From: Chloroflexota bacterium
Lineage (GTDB): Bacteria; Chloroflexota; UBA11872; UBA12225
Direction of reading: 5' to 3'
DNA length: 33,607 nucleotides
Assembly: GCA_947446285.1 (NCBI GenBank)
Contig: CANFGH010000023.1
Coordinates: 1-33,607 of the forward strand
The notes under the pieces were generated by a model. The model was not told the origin of the DNA and did no database searches. It saw only the letters and a program-made list of their open reading frames with translations. Position 1 is the stretch's first letter, and each line of letters starts with the position of its first letter. This document shows, in pieces, positions 1 to 7,752 of this stretch. The translations under genes were made by a program, and so were the position numbers.

Positions 1-1
1 A

Positions 2-30
2 CCCCCGGTGGATGACACCGGGGGTTTTTT
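2..30 (+). terminator. Rho-independent terminator at the left edge
   Basis: The arms CCCCCGGTG and CACCGGGGG form a perfect 9-bp stem with a 5-base loop, followed by six T. This is a textbook intrinsic terminator for a transcript entering from the left of the window. The gene it ends lies outside the window. Confidence 0.9.
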
Positions 31-265
31 GCGTTTCCGCCAGATCGCCCAGAGGTCCCGCGCCGTCGCCGTCGATGGCTCTTCCAATTGACACGCCGCG
101 CCCCTTCAGGAATGCCGTCTTGGGACGATAGTTATGGTGAAGTCGGAACAATCCCGCTGGTCCAGCGATCTCCCTAGTCGCCAGAACCTCCCTCCCAAGC
201 AGGTACAGGATCAGGGCAACGTCCAGCGATGTGGCAGCATCAATGGGCCAAGACTTCAGCAATTC
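31..265. other. Gene-free stretch between two terminators
   Basis: I see no convincing gene here. The open frame from 134 reads through the second terminator and has no recognisable protein features. A TTGACA at 88-93 lacks a matching -10 at a normal distance. The 10-base word GTCCAGCGAT occurs at 160-169 and 221-230. Because the stretch is bracketed by two intrinsic terminators, a short untranslated RNA ending at 292 is possible, but nothing in the sequence matches the SRP, 6S or tmRNA signatures I know. Confidence 0.4.
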
Positions 266-292
266 CCCCGGGGCCATGCCCCGGGGTTTTTT
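266..292 (+). terminator. Second rho-independent terminator
   Basis: The arms CCCCGGGG (266-273) and CCCCGGGG (279-286) pair perfectly around the loop CCATG and are followed by six T. The sequence after the stem (TTTTTTGCGT) is the same as after the first terminator. It lies inside the longest open frame of the downstream hydrolase (ATG at 231), which argues that the true start of that gene is downstream of 292. Confidence 0.9.
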
Positions 293-344
293 GCGTCATG
301 GCGTATTCGTCGTCAGCCATTACTCTGTGCCCAGAGATGCCATC

Positions 345-1151
345 ATGACATGGACTGCGCCCGAAGAGGGTCAGAGTGAGTGTCAGTCAGCTCGCTCGAC
401 ACTGCAGCGCGTCCTCTATGCCATACCCGGCATCTGGACCGACAGGTGGTTTGACGCACCCGACGCGTGGTGGGCGTGGGCGTGCGCCTTCGCCGGGTGG
501 TCTCTCGACGACTGGCACCGGTTTCGGTCCCGATGGAGGACCGCCGGGCCCGACGCGCGACACCTGCTTTCCACTGAGACTGGCATCTGCTTCTTCGACT
601 GGCGTCGACTTCCACGCGGCTCGACGTTCGCCTCAGTCGACAAAGCCGTCGCAATGGTATGTGCCGATCTTCGCGAAATGACCCGCGGGACCTCGGTCAC
701 TCTCGTTGGGCATAGCAAGGGTGGATCGGTTATCAAGCACCTCTTGATCGCGGCGCACCGAGCCACCGAAGCCAGCCTGCCACTGCCTTGGGACGGTGGC
801 GCGACGTTGCGTCACGGAATCTGCATCGACGCACCGCTGGATCTCATCCGTGAAGTCGGCAGCGTCATGTTCGGTATCCGTCCACGCATCTGGCCCGCCT
901 CACGCCCCGGGGTACCGGTCACCTGCGCGACCATCAACAACTGGTATGACCCAAGCGGTGGACGCCTCGCCGGTGTCCCGAACTATCAGGTGCGAACCTG
1001 GAACGACAACTTCCATCCGTGGCCCCCGCATGGCATGAAGAGCGGCCTGGCCCGCCGGGTGCTTGGCGACCTTGGCGCGTTGCCCGGCCTTCCCGGCCCG
1101 AATGCGGATACCGTGACGCCACCGTCCTCCGCTTCGGGGTGGTCCTGGTGA
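345..1151 (+). CDS. Alpha/beta-hydrolase (lipase/esterase-like), unassigned
   Basis: The product (268 aa from ATG 345) looks like a serine hydrolase of the alpha/beta fold. The nucleophile elbow is GHSKG, with Ser124 following a beta-strand (VTLV). Candidate partners are Asp202 in NWYDPSGG and His229 or His224 in the FHPWPPHG stretch, a spacing that fits a Ser-Asp-His triad. There is no signal peptide or membrane segment, so the protein is probably cytoplasmic. The substrate is unknown, and the tryptophan-rich segment around residues 30-65 (WWAWACAFAGW) is unusual. The open frame extends back to 231, but a strong terminator at 266-292 lies in that extension, so I place the start at 345; a GTG at 327 is an alternative and neither has a good ribosome binding site. 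The gene stands alone, with nothing co-directional close upstream. Confidence 0.65.
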   Translation: MTWTAPEEGQSECQSARSTLQRVLYAIPGIWTDRWFDAPDAWWAWACAFAGWSLDDWHRFRSRWRTAGPDARHLLSTETGICFFDWRRLPRGSTFASVDKAVAMVCADLREMTRGTSVTLVGHSKGGSVIKHLLIAAHRATEASLPLPWDGGATLRHGICIDAPLDLIREVGSVMFGIRPRIWPASRPGVPVTCATINNWYDPSGGRLAGVPNYQVRTWNDNFHPWPPHGMKSGLARRVLGDLGALPGLPGPNADTVTPPSSASGWSW

Positions 1152-1161
1152 GTTGATGCGG

Positions 1162-1191
1162 TTGACACGCACACGGGTGCGGCGCGACAGT
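1162..1191 (+). promoter_or_regulatory. Weak candidate promoter for the isomerase gene
   Basis: A perfect TTGACA at 1162-1167 is followed after 18 bases by GACAGT (1186-1191), a poor -10 box. It would give a leader of about 100 bases before the ATG at 1295. The -35 match is good but the -10 is not, so this is only a candidate. Confidence 0.25.
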
Positions 1192-1294
1192 ACGCCCCAC
1201 TCGTTGGTCCGTTGAGTGTGGGCCATCATGGTCGTCACGGGCCGGCTGCCGGTCGGTAGTTCCATGGTGTGCGTTTTGAGAGGGGAAGCAGTTC

Positions 1295-2215
1295 ATGAAG
1301 ATCACGTATGCGTTCCGTCGGTCGGCCTTCTACCCGTTTGACGATCACGGTGGCCCGGGGAATGAGTTGCCACCGCCGGAAATCCGCCGTGTCTGGTTGC
1401 CGGCCCTGCATGCACGCGGGTTCGAGGGTGTCGAGGTTGGGGTGCAGCCGCGCGGGACGTCCGATGCCTCCATTCGGGATCTGGGCAAGGAACTTGCCGA
1501 TGCCGGCGTCCCGGCCGCGGTCATCCGGGGGGGCGGAGGGTTTGTGAGTCCACGCGCAGCGCAATCAAGCCGTGAACGCGTTGAGCGGGCCATCCATCAG
1601 GCCCATGCCATCGGATGCAACCTCGTCAACATGACGGTCAGCACTCCGGCGTCCGATCCGAGTGGACCGGGAGCAAATGGAGTGGGAGAACGCATTTCCC
1701 AGGGGGGAAGCCGCTATGCGTCCGAGGCCGACTTCGAGATCACGGCACACCATATGCGCGAAGTCGGGAAGATCGCTGCCGGTCTGGGTGTGTCGATCGC
1801 GATCGAGATGCACCAGCACTCCCTTGCCGATAACTCGTGGAGCACACTCCACCTCCTGGACCTCATCGACCTGCCTAACGTCGGGTGCAATCCTGACCTC
1901 GGCAACCTCTACTGGTGCTATGAAGAGCCCGAGGAATCTGTCGAGCGGTGCATCGTTGCCCTCGCACCGCGTGCGACATACTGGCATTGCAAGCAACTGA
2001 TCCGCGTCCATGTGCCGGAAGTGCAGAAGGCCTACTACATCAAGGTGCCCCTGCCGGAGGGCGACATGGATTACCGGTTCGCTGTCGCCGCCATGTTCGG
2101 TGCCGGCTACACCGGTGCGATGGCCATCGAGGGTGTCCGCGAAGGTGACCAGATGTACCGCGACGGCAACAGTGCCGAGTATTGCCGCCAACTCTTCCGC
2201 GACCTCGGACACTGA
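1295..2215 (+). CDS. Sugar phosphate isomerase/epimerase-like TIM-barrel protein
   Basis: This 306-aa protein belongs to the xylose isomerase-like TIM barrel (AP endonuclease family 2 fold). The four metal ligands expected of sugar epimerases in this family can be placed: Glu171 (IAIEMHQHS), Asp201 (CNPDLGN), His231 (YWHCKQ) and Glu279 (MAIEGVR). That supports an active metal-dependent isomerase or epimerase acting on a ketose or sugar acid, but the substrate cannot be read from sequence. The ATG start is supported by the purine-rich GAGAGGGG about 9 bases upstream. The MFS transporter follows within about 20 bases, so transport and isomerisation of the same sugar is a reasonable inference. 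The protein is probably cytoplasmic. Confidence 0.8.
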   Translation: MKITYAFRRSAFYPFDDHGGPGNELPPPEIRRVWLPALHARGFEGVEVGVQPRGTSDASIRDLGKELADAGVPAAVIRGGGGFVSPRAAQSSRERVERAIHQAHAIGCNLVNMTVSTPASDPSGPGANGVGERISQGGSRYASEADFEITAHHMREVGKIAAGLGVSIAIEMHQHSLADNSWSTLHLLDLIDLPNVGCNPDLGNLYWCYEEPEESVERCIVALAPRATYWHCKQLIRVHVPEVQKAYYIKVPLPEGDMDYRFAVAAMFGAGYTGAMAIEGVREGDQMYRDGNSAEYCRQLFRDLGH

Positions 2216-2235
2216 TCGTCGATGGTAGTCGCCAA

Positions 2236-3492
2236 GTGAGTCGGAGCCGCGCGTTTTCGCTCATCCTGCCCGTGTACGTCCCGTCACTGCTCCTCAGTGC
2301 GGGACAGGGCATCCTTTTGCCCACGTTGCCGCTCTTCACCCAGCAGCAGTTTGAGGTCAACTTCAGCCTGGTGTCCCTTGTGGTCGCCGGGGCGGGCCTT
2401 GGGACCCTGATCGGTGACGTCCCTGCCGGCATGTTGATCGAGAGGTGGGGACGCAAGCCCGTCATGGTTGCCGGCACCATCGCCGCCGCCATCGCCACCC
2501 TGCTTATGGGCACCACTCCATTGCTCGCAGGTGCGTTCGGATTGTTCCCGGCATTCGCTCTGCTTGTCCTGCTTCGCCTCATTGCCGGTGTCGGGTCGGC
2601 CATGTGGAACCTGTCCAGAATGGCCTACATTGCCGATGTCGTGCCGCTTGCCGACCGAGGACGGGCACTTTCCACCTTCGGCGGTGTCGGACGCATTGGC
2701 ACGTTTGTCGGTCCCTTCGTCGGCGGCCTCATCGGCCTCTGGTTCGGTCTCGAAGCCTCCTTCTATATTGCCGGTGCGATGTCCGCAATCGGTGCAGTCA
2801 TCTCGGTCTTTGCAATTACCGAGACCCGCCATGTGACCGGTCGTGCTGGCAAACACATGCAGTGGTCGGTAGTCGGTGCCGTTGCCCGGCGTCACTGGCG
2901 TGATCTCACCGCGGCAGGTTCGGCGCAAATCTTTGCACAGATGATCCGTGCCGGGCGCCAGTTGATCGTGCCACTCTACGGTGCGAATACCCTCGGCCTG
3001 ACCGTTGTCGAGATCGGATCGATCGTCAGTATCTCGAGTGCCGTCGATATGTCCCTCTTTCTCCCTGCGGGCATCCTGATGGACAAGCTTGGGCGCAAGT
3101 TCGCGTCCGTTCCGAGTTTCATCGTGCTTGCGATCGGCATGGCGATGGTTCCATTTGCCGTCAACTACACCACCCTCCTGATCGCAACCTGCGTCATGGG
3201 GTTTGGTAACGGCATCGGATCAGGCACGATGATGACCTTGGGTGCCGACCTCGCGCCAAAGGAGGCAACCGGCGAGTTCCTTGGGGTGTGGCGCCTTATC
3301 GGCGATTCCGGCACGTCCGGAGGGCCGCTTGCCGTGGGTGCGACCGCCGACCTCATCGGCCTCGGTCCGGCTGCGTTCTTGCTCTCGGGTACGGGAATCC
3401 TGGCCGCCGTGGTCCTCGTGGTCTTCGTTCGCGAGACACTCGTGTCACCGCAACGCATCGTCAAGGCCCATTCTCCCGTTAACTCGGTGTGA
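2236..3492 (+). CDS. MFS transporter
   Basis: This is a major facilitator superfamily carrier of about 418 aa with some twelve hydrophobic segments. The loop after the second segment carries the family signature in the form GMLIERWGRKPV, and the equivalent loop in the second half reads GILMDKLGRKF, which confirms the two six-helix halves. The substrate is unknown; position directly after the sugar isomerase suggests a sugar or sugar-acid substrate. The open frame extends back to an ATG at 2182, inside the preceding gene. I prefer the GTG at 2236, which leaves a short basic N-terminus (VSRSRAF) before the first helix, but the ribosome binding site is weak. The last codons overlap the start of the recombinase gene as GTGTGA, so the two genes are probably translationally coupled. 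Confidence 0.85.
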   Translation: MSRSRAFSLILPVYVPSLLLSAGQGILLPTLPLFTQQQFEVNFSLVSLVVAGAGLGTLIGDVPAGMLIERWGRKPVMVAGTIAAAIATLLMGTTPLLAGAFGLFPAFALLVLLRLIAGVGSAMWNLSRMAYIADVVPLADRGRALSTFGGVGRIGTFVGPFVGGLIGLWFGLEASFYIAGAMSAIGAVISVFAITETRHVTGRAGKHMQWSVVGAVARRHWRDLTAAGSAQIFAQMIRAGRQLIVPLYGANTLGLTVVEIGSIVSISSAVDMSLFLPAGILMDKLGRKFASVPSFIVLAIGMAMVPFAVNYTTLLIATCVMGFGNGIGSGTMMTLGADLAPKEATGEFLGVWRLIGDSGTSGGPLAVGATADLIGLGPAAFLLSGTGILAAVVLVVFVRETLVSPQRIVKAHSPVNSV

Positions 3493-4601
3493 CAACCAGA
3501 AGTTTCTACGCCGACCAACCGGACGACTTCCTACCCGATGACCCCTCTCGTTCGGAGGGGCCATCCGGGTCCGTTTCCCTAGCAGTTCCGAGGACTGCGG
3601 TTTCGTTTGGTGCCGCCCGGGTGCGCTTTGGTTCAAGTCTTGTTGGCCGTTCCCCCGAGACGACCCGCAGCTACATGCAGTCTCTCGACCACTTCTTCAA
3701 CTTTCTCGATGGGCTTGGGATCTCCGACGCATCGCCAACGACCTCCCTCCCAACCGGAGTTGCCGAACGGTTCGCGGCATGGTTGATCCGGCGCTATGGT
3801 CGGCGCCCGCGTGGTACGCAGGTGACCTACCTGGCCGGCATGCGTGCCTTCTACCGGTACCTTGACCGGCACGACCTCCTGCCCGCCGGGGTCACGATCG
3901 AACGGACCCGCAGCGCCGTCAGGGACGTCATCGGCAGGCCCGGGCCGTACCTTGCGCCGCGCATCGATCCCCGCCTGCCGTCCATCGTCCTGTTGGCCGA
4001 AGCACTCCCGATGCCTGTCCCCGACGGGGCGGCCTCACAGCGCGCGCGCCTTGAACTCCTGCGCGATCGCGCCATCCTGCGTGTCCTATACGCGACTGGC
4101 ATGCGCCGCGCCGAGGTCGCGTCCCTGACCCGTGCATGTGTTGCCGACGGTCACGCCCTCGAGGCACTGGTGACTGGCAAGGGCCAGAAGGAACGAACTG
4201 TGTTCTTCGATCCGGACACGATGGCGGCGATCCGCGTGTATCTCGAGGCGCGGGCTGATCGGTTCGAACCCCTCTTCTTGCGCCACGACACCGGTCGCGG
4301 TCAACCGGGCCCCGCGGGTCGCCACTACGCGATGAGTGAGAAGACCGTCTGGAATGTCGTCCGCAAGTACGGCGAACTTGCCGGCGTGTCGGCCTCGCCG
4401 CATGACTTCCGGCACGACAAGGCGACGACCCTCCTCAACCAGGGGGCCCAACTCTCGGAAGTCCAGGATATCCTGGGCCATGCGTCACCGGAGACAACCA
4501 AAACCATCTATGCCCATTACGACCGGTCACGACTTCGCGAGGCGTTCGACCGCTTCAGTGTGGCGCCGGAAGATCGCGGGCGACCAGGAATCCCGGCCTA
4601 A
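3489..4601 (+). CDS. Tyrosine recombinase, XerC/XerD-like
   Basis: The product (370 aa) is a site-specific tyrosine recombinase. All six catalytic residues can be placed: Arg206 (ATGMRRAEV), Lys231 (GKGQKER), His305 and Arg308 (PHDFRHDKAT), His331 (LGHAS) and the nucleophile Tyr341 (TKTIYAHYD). Residues about 45-150 form the N-terminal SAM-like DNA-binding domain. About 40 extra residues precede it compared with the usual 300-aa Xer proteins. The GTG start overlaps the stop of the MFS gene by 4 bases. There is no tRNA, attachment repeat or phage gene nearby, so a chromosome or plasmid dimer-resolution type role, or a domesticated integrase, is more likely than an active prophage integrase. 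Whether it is the organism's main XerC or XerD cannot be decided here. Confidence 0.85.
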   Translation: MTTRSFYADQPDDFLPDDPSRSEGPSGSVSLAVPRTAVSFGAARVRFGSSLVGRSPETTRSYMQSLDHFFNFLDGLGISDASPTTSLPTGVAERFAAWLIRRYGRRPRGTQVTYLAGMRAFYRYLDRHDLLPAGVTIERTRSAVRDVIGRPGPYLAPRIDPRLPSIVLLAEALPMPVPDGAASQRARLELLRDRAILRVLYATGMRRAEVASLTRACVADGHALEALVTGKGQKERTVFFDPDTMAAIRVYLEARADRFEPLFLRHDTGRGQPGPAGRHYAMSEKTVWNVVRKYGELAGVSASPHDFRHDKATTLLNQGAQLSEVQDILGHASPETTKTIYAHYDRSRLREAFDRFSVAPEDRGRPGIPA

Positions 4602-4625
4602 CTGCAAGGATCATTGATCTCTGAA

Positions 4626-4639
4626 CCTGACGTTTCAGG
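4626..4639 (+). terminator. Weak hairpin after the recombinase gene
   Basis: CCTGA and TCAGG pair around CGTT, 24 bases after the recombinase stop codon. The following CTTCACCTT is only slightly T-rich, so this is at best a weak terminator. Confidence 0.25.
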
Positions 4640-4682
4640 CTTCACCTTGGCTGTCCAGGTCGCACGCGACTTCGGGCGACTT

Positions 4683-4713
4683 CCCAGATTTGCCGTCTGG
4701 GCACCGGTAGACT
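4683..4713 (+). promoter_or_regulatory. Candidate promoter with inverted repeat in front of tsaC/sua5
   Basis: TAGACT (4708-4713) fits a -10 box and ends 7 bases before the GTG start at 4721, so the transcript could be leaderless or almost so. No good -35 box is visible. Directly upstream, CCCAGA (4683-4688) and TCTGGG (4696-4701) form a perfect 6-bp inverted repeat with a 7-base spacer, in the place where a regulator could overlap the promoter. Confidence 0.35.
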
Positions 4714-4720
4714 CCCGCCC

Positions 4721-5860
4721 GTGCCCCCGGCAGTAATCCTTCCGATCGACCCGCAGCATCCGGATCACCGTCTCCTTGTGCATGCCGGGGCTGTCATCCG
4801 GTCAGGTGGGCTTGTCGCCTTCCCGACCGAGACCGTGTACGGGCTTGGTGCGAACGCTTTTGACGACCACGCCATCGCCAGTCTGTACAAGGCGAAGCGA
4901 CGGGACGCGCGCGACCCACTGATCGTGCATCTTGCTTCGGCCAGTGACCTTCCGCGCGTCGCGACCGATATCCCGGAGGCCCTTGGACACCTGACCACGC
5001 GCTTCTGGCCGGGTCCGCTGACGATCGTTGCACGCAGGCACCCGGATGTTCCCGGGCGTGTCTCTGCGAACCGTCCTACCGTTGCCGTCCGTGTTCCCGC
5101 CCATCCGGTTGCCCGAGGACTTATCGAGGCCTCCGGTGTTCCCGTTGTTGCCCCAAGCGCCAACCGGTTCATGCGGTCAAGCGCGACCCGCGCATCGCAT
5201 GTGGTCGCGGACCTTGGTGAAGTCATTGATCTGATACTCGACGGAGGGCCAGCGGAGATTGGTCTCGAGTCGACGGTCGTCGCTACCGACGATGATGGAT
5301 CTGTGCGTGTCCTGAGACCCGGCGCAATTCCGGTCGAGGCGATCATCGAGGCCCTTCGCGACGCTGGCATTGATGTCCCAGTTCACGTTGGCGCTGTGCA
5401 GCGGTTGGCCTCGAACGAAGGCGAACTCTCACCGGGACTTCTTGAGACCCATTACGCCCCCCGGGCCACGCTGATCCTTGTCTCTGGGGCGCCGGCGAGT
5501 TCTGTGAGCGTGATGGTCCAACTCCTGCATGATGCGATTGCCTCCGGTGAACGGCCCGGTCTCATCGTGTATGACGAGGATGCTGCTGCGTTGATTGACC
5601 CTCGGATGCCCCATCGGGTCACGATTTCGCATGTTGGCTCAGTTGCGAGTCCGGAAACCATCGCACACAACCTCTTCGCATCATTCCGTGACCTTGATGC
5701 TGCCGGTGTGACGCGCATCGTCGCGCGCACCATCGATGCTGTCACCACCATGCCCGGACGACCGCCGATTCCCGGTGGCTTCGGCCTCGCCCGCGCGATT
5801 GACGACCGCCTGATCCGCGCCGCTGGCAGCCGGGTCCACCTCACTGGATCAATGAAATGA
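4721..5860 (+). CDS. sua5: L-threonylcarbamoyladenylate synthase (TsaC/Sua5)
   Basis: The 379-aa product is of the long Sua5 type: a YrdC/TsaC domain (about residues 15-200) followed by a Sua5 C-terminal domain. It makes threonylcarbamoyl-AMP from threonine, bicarbonate and ATP, the first step of the t6A modification at tRNA position 37. Diagnostic stretches are GGLVAFPTETVYGLGANA, the basic KAKRRDARDPL segment that contacts the nucleotide, and VVAPSANRF near the end of the first domain. The start is GTG; no Shine-Dalgarno sequence precedes it, which fits a leaderless transcript. It ends 10 bases before the aminotransferase-like gene, so they are probably co-transcribed, although no functional link is known. 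Confidence 0.93.
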   Translation: MPPAVILPIDPQHPDHRLLVHAGAVIRSGGLVAFPTETVYGLGANAFDDHAIASLYKAKRRDARDPLIVHLASASDLPRVATDIPEALGHLTTRFWPGPLTIVARRHPDVPGRVSANRPTVAVRVPAHPVARGLIEASGVPVVAPSANRFMRSSATRASHVVADLGEVIDLILDGGPAEIGLESTVVATDDDGSVRVLRPGAIPVEAIIEALRDAGIDVPVHVGAVQRLASNEGELSPGLLETHYAPRATLILVSGAPASSVSVMVQLLHDAIASGERPGLIVYDEDAAALIDPRMPHRVTISHVGSVASPETIAHNLFASFRDLDAAGVTRIVARTIDAVTTMPGRPPIPGGFGLARAIDDRLIRAAGSRVHLTGSMK

Positions 5861-5870
5861 GGCCGAGCCA

Positions 5871-6788
5871 ATGACCGCCGATGCTTCCTTCCGGAGTGCG
5901 CAGGGCTACGCACCTGACCCGCGCAACGACGACGTCCTTGTCTATGTCAATGGCGAATTTGTCCCCCGCCATGAGGCACGCGTATCGGTCTTTGACAGTG
6001 GGTTTGTCCTCGGTGACGGTGTCTGGGAGGGCCTTCGCCTTGTCAGTGGCACGTTGATCAGCCTCGATGCCCATATGGATCGCCTCTTCGAGGGTGCGAA
6101 TTCCATCGCTCTCGACATTGGCATGACCCGTGAGGCCGTTGTGGATGCGGTCCGCCAAACCCTAGGCCGCAACGGCATGACCGACGGCGCCCATGTCCGC
6201 CTGATGGTGACCCGGGGTGTCAAACGCACTGTGAACCAGGATCCACGCTTCATCATCGGTGGCGCGACCATCGTGATCGTCGCCGAGTACAAGATGCCGA
6301 ACCCCGAATCGAAGGCGCGGGGACTTACCCTTTTCACTTCGACGTTCCGCACCAGTGGGCCTGATATCTTCGACTTGCGTCTGAACTCGCATAGTCGCCT
6401 CAACCTGATCCAGGCACTCATCCAGGCGATCAACGCCGGTGCCGACGAGGCGCTGATGCTTGACCCGCGAGGCTTCGTTGCGAGTTGCAACTCAACGAAC
6501 TTCTTCATTGTCCGCCGGGGCGAACTCTGGACCTCCTCCGGCCTCTACAGCTTCAAGGGGATCACCCAGCGCACCGTCATTGACGCTTGGGAGAGAGCAG
6601 GCAGTCGTGCGCGCGAGTGCGACTACACCCTTGCGCAGGTCTACTCGGCCGACGAGGCTTTTGTGACCGGGACGCTTGGTGGGGTCACGCCGGTGGTACG
6701 GATTGACGGTCGGCAGATTGGGGACGGCAAGCCAGGACCACTGACGGCCCGTGCCTTTGAGCTCTACACCGCCGCGGTCATGCCCTGA
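5871..6788 (+). CDS. Class IV aminotransferase-fold protein lacking the PLP lysine
   Basis: The 305-aa protein matches the branched-chain/D-amino-acid aminotransferase family (PLP fold type IV) over its full length. Seen: VFDSGFVLGDGVWEG near the N-terminus, the phosphate-binding Arg71 (HMDRL), the GADEALMLD block, Thr232 in FKGITQ and Thr268 in VTGTLGG. Two key residues are absent. The position of the Schiff-base lysine (Lys159 of E. coli IlvE) is Asn172 in RLNSHSRLN, and the position of the glutamate that contacts the PLP ring nitrogen (Glu193) is Ser205 in VASCNSTNFF. The spacing R71-N172-S205 (101 and 33 residues) agrees with the family, so the register is reliable. It may not catalyse ordinary transamination. 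A weak GAGG about 10 bases upstream supports the ATG. Calling it ilvE would be misleading. Confidence 0.8.
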   Translation: MTADASFRSAQGYAPDPRNDDVLVYVNGEFVPRHEARVSVFDSGFVLGDGVWEGLRLVSGTLISLDAHMDRLFEGANSIALDIGMTREAVVDAVRQTLGRNGMTDGAHVRLMVTRGVKRTVNQDPRFIIGGATIVIVAEYKMPNPESKARGLTLFTSTFRTSGPDIFDLRLNSHSRLNLIQALIQAINAGADEALMLDPRGFVASCNSTNFFIVRRGELWTSSGLYSFKGITQRTVIDAWERAGSRARECDYTLAQVYSADEAFVTGTLGGVTPVVRIDGRQIGDGKPGPLTARAFELYTAAVMP

Positions 6789-6806
6789 CCGGGGTTTAGG
6801 AGAACG

Positions 6807-7733
6807 TCACGCCTTCGACGGATCGGCCATGTAGTCGGCCGGGTTGCGCCACGAGCGTGTGGCCTTCCAGCCCAGCAGCCTCTTGGCCCGCGCATTGGAA
6901 ATGCCTGCCTCAGTCGCACCAATCGTCGCCATGCCCGGGATGGTGTCGGTGCCCGGATATGCCCGCGCGATCAGGTCTCGCGTTGGTTCCAGGCCCCACG
7001 AGTCATCCTGCACCGCATACAACTCGGTGCACGCCGCCTCGGGGTTGTCACTCTCTATTGCCAGCCGGAACATCGCCGCAAGGTCGCGCGGATCGGTGTA
7101 ACTGAAGAGCGCCCGTTCTCCGGACAGCGGATTGGTCTTGAACTGGGTTTCCATGTTCGGGTAGTCCCACGGTCGGGCCACCAGGCTTGGCCGTATCGAA
7201 ACGACGCGCAGTTTGCCTGCAGTCCGACGGTGGATCTGTTCGGCGGTCAACTCCCCAAGCAGCTTTGACAGGCCGTACGGGTCCTGAGGTCGGTTGGCGT
7301 GTGTCTCGTCGACTGGGACGAAGTCGGGCAGGTGCAGGTGCGTGCGGTACCCCTGCCCCAGCGTATTGATGCTGCTTGCCATTGCGAGTGCCTTGAGACC
7401 GAGTACCGCAGCGGCCTCGCACGCATTGAAGTTGCCAACCACGTTGGTCGTGAAGACATGGGTATCCGGGAATGTGCCTGGGGAAGCAATCGCTGCCAGG
7501 TGGATTGCCGCATCGGCACCGGCAAAAACCTCGATCAGGTCGCCAAGGTTCTCATGATTCCCGATCCGGTAGCGCACCCCCGGCACTGCCGGCTGGAGTC
7601 CTCGGGGTGTCGCATGGTGGGGCGGGCGCTCGCGGTCCAGCACGGTCACGGTCCACCCGTGCTCGACCAGTTCGCGTACCACCCATCCGCCAATCCACCC
7701 GCATCCGCCCGTAACCGTCACTCGTCGTGTCAT
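6807..7733 (-). CDS. NAD-dependent epimerase/dehydratase (extended SDR)
   Basis: This 308-aa protein is an extended short-chain dehydrogenase. It begins with a Rossmann strand and the glycine motif TGGCGWIG, followed by an acidic residue at the end of strand two (VTVLDRE) that favours NAD over NADP. The catalytic Tyr and Lys are in DPYGLSKLLGE, with serines in the ALAMASSINTLG stretch. Proteins of this group act on nucleotide sugars or on uronates; the exact substrate cannot be assigned. The open frame extends to 7787, but the ATG at 7733 has a good ribosome binding site (AAGGGGA) and starts directly at the Rossmann strand. It follows the CYTH gene by 19 bases and is probably the last gene of that operon. 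The gene converges with the aminotransferase-like gene, with only 18 bases between the stops and no visible terminator. Confidence 0.83.
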   Translation of the reverse strand: MTRRVTVTGGCGWIGGWVVRELVEHGWTVTVLDRERPPHHATPRGLQPAVPGVRYRIGNHENLGDLIEVFAGADAAIHLAAIASPGTFPDTHVFTTNVVGNFNACEAAAVLGLKALAMASSINTLGQGYRTHLHLPDFVPVDETHANRPQDPYGLSKLLGELTAEQIHRRTAGKLRVVSIRPSLVARPWDYPNMETQFKTNPLSGERALFSYTDPRDLAAMFRLAIESDNPEAACTELYAVQDDSWGLEPTRDLIARAYPGTDTIPGMATIGATEAGISNARAKRLLGWKATRSWRNPADYMADPSKA

Positions 7734-7752
7734 TGTTCCACGGTCCCCTTCC

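Noticed and set aside
88-93. TTGACA as a promoter for a small RNA between the two terminators
   Set aside because: No acceptable -10 box occurs 15-19 bases downstream.
160-230. 10-base direct repeat GTCCAGCGAT as an attachment or integration repeat
   Set aside because: The copies are 61 bases apart with no mobile gene nearby. The word is too short to support an attachment site.
4258-4272. tRNA T-arm-like word GGTTCGAACC
   Set aside because: It is inside the recombinase coding sequence in a well-conserved frame. No acceptor stem, anticodon arm or CCA can be built around it.
3489-4601. Prophage or genomic island marked by the recombinase
   Set aside because: No phage genes, tRNA, flanking repeats or composition shift accompany it; the neighbours are metabolic and housekeeping genes.
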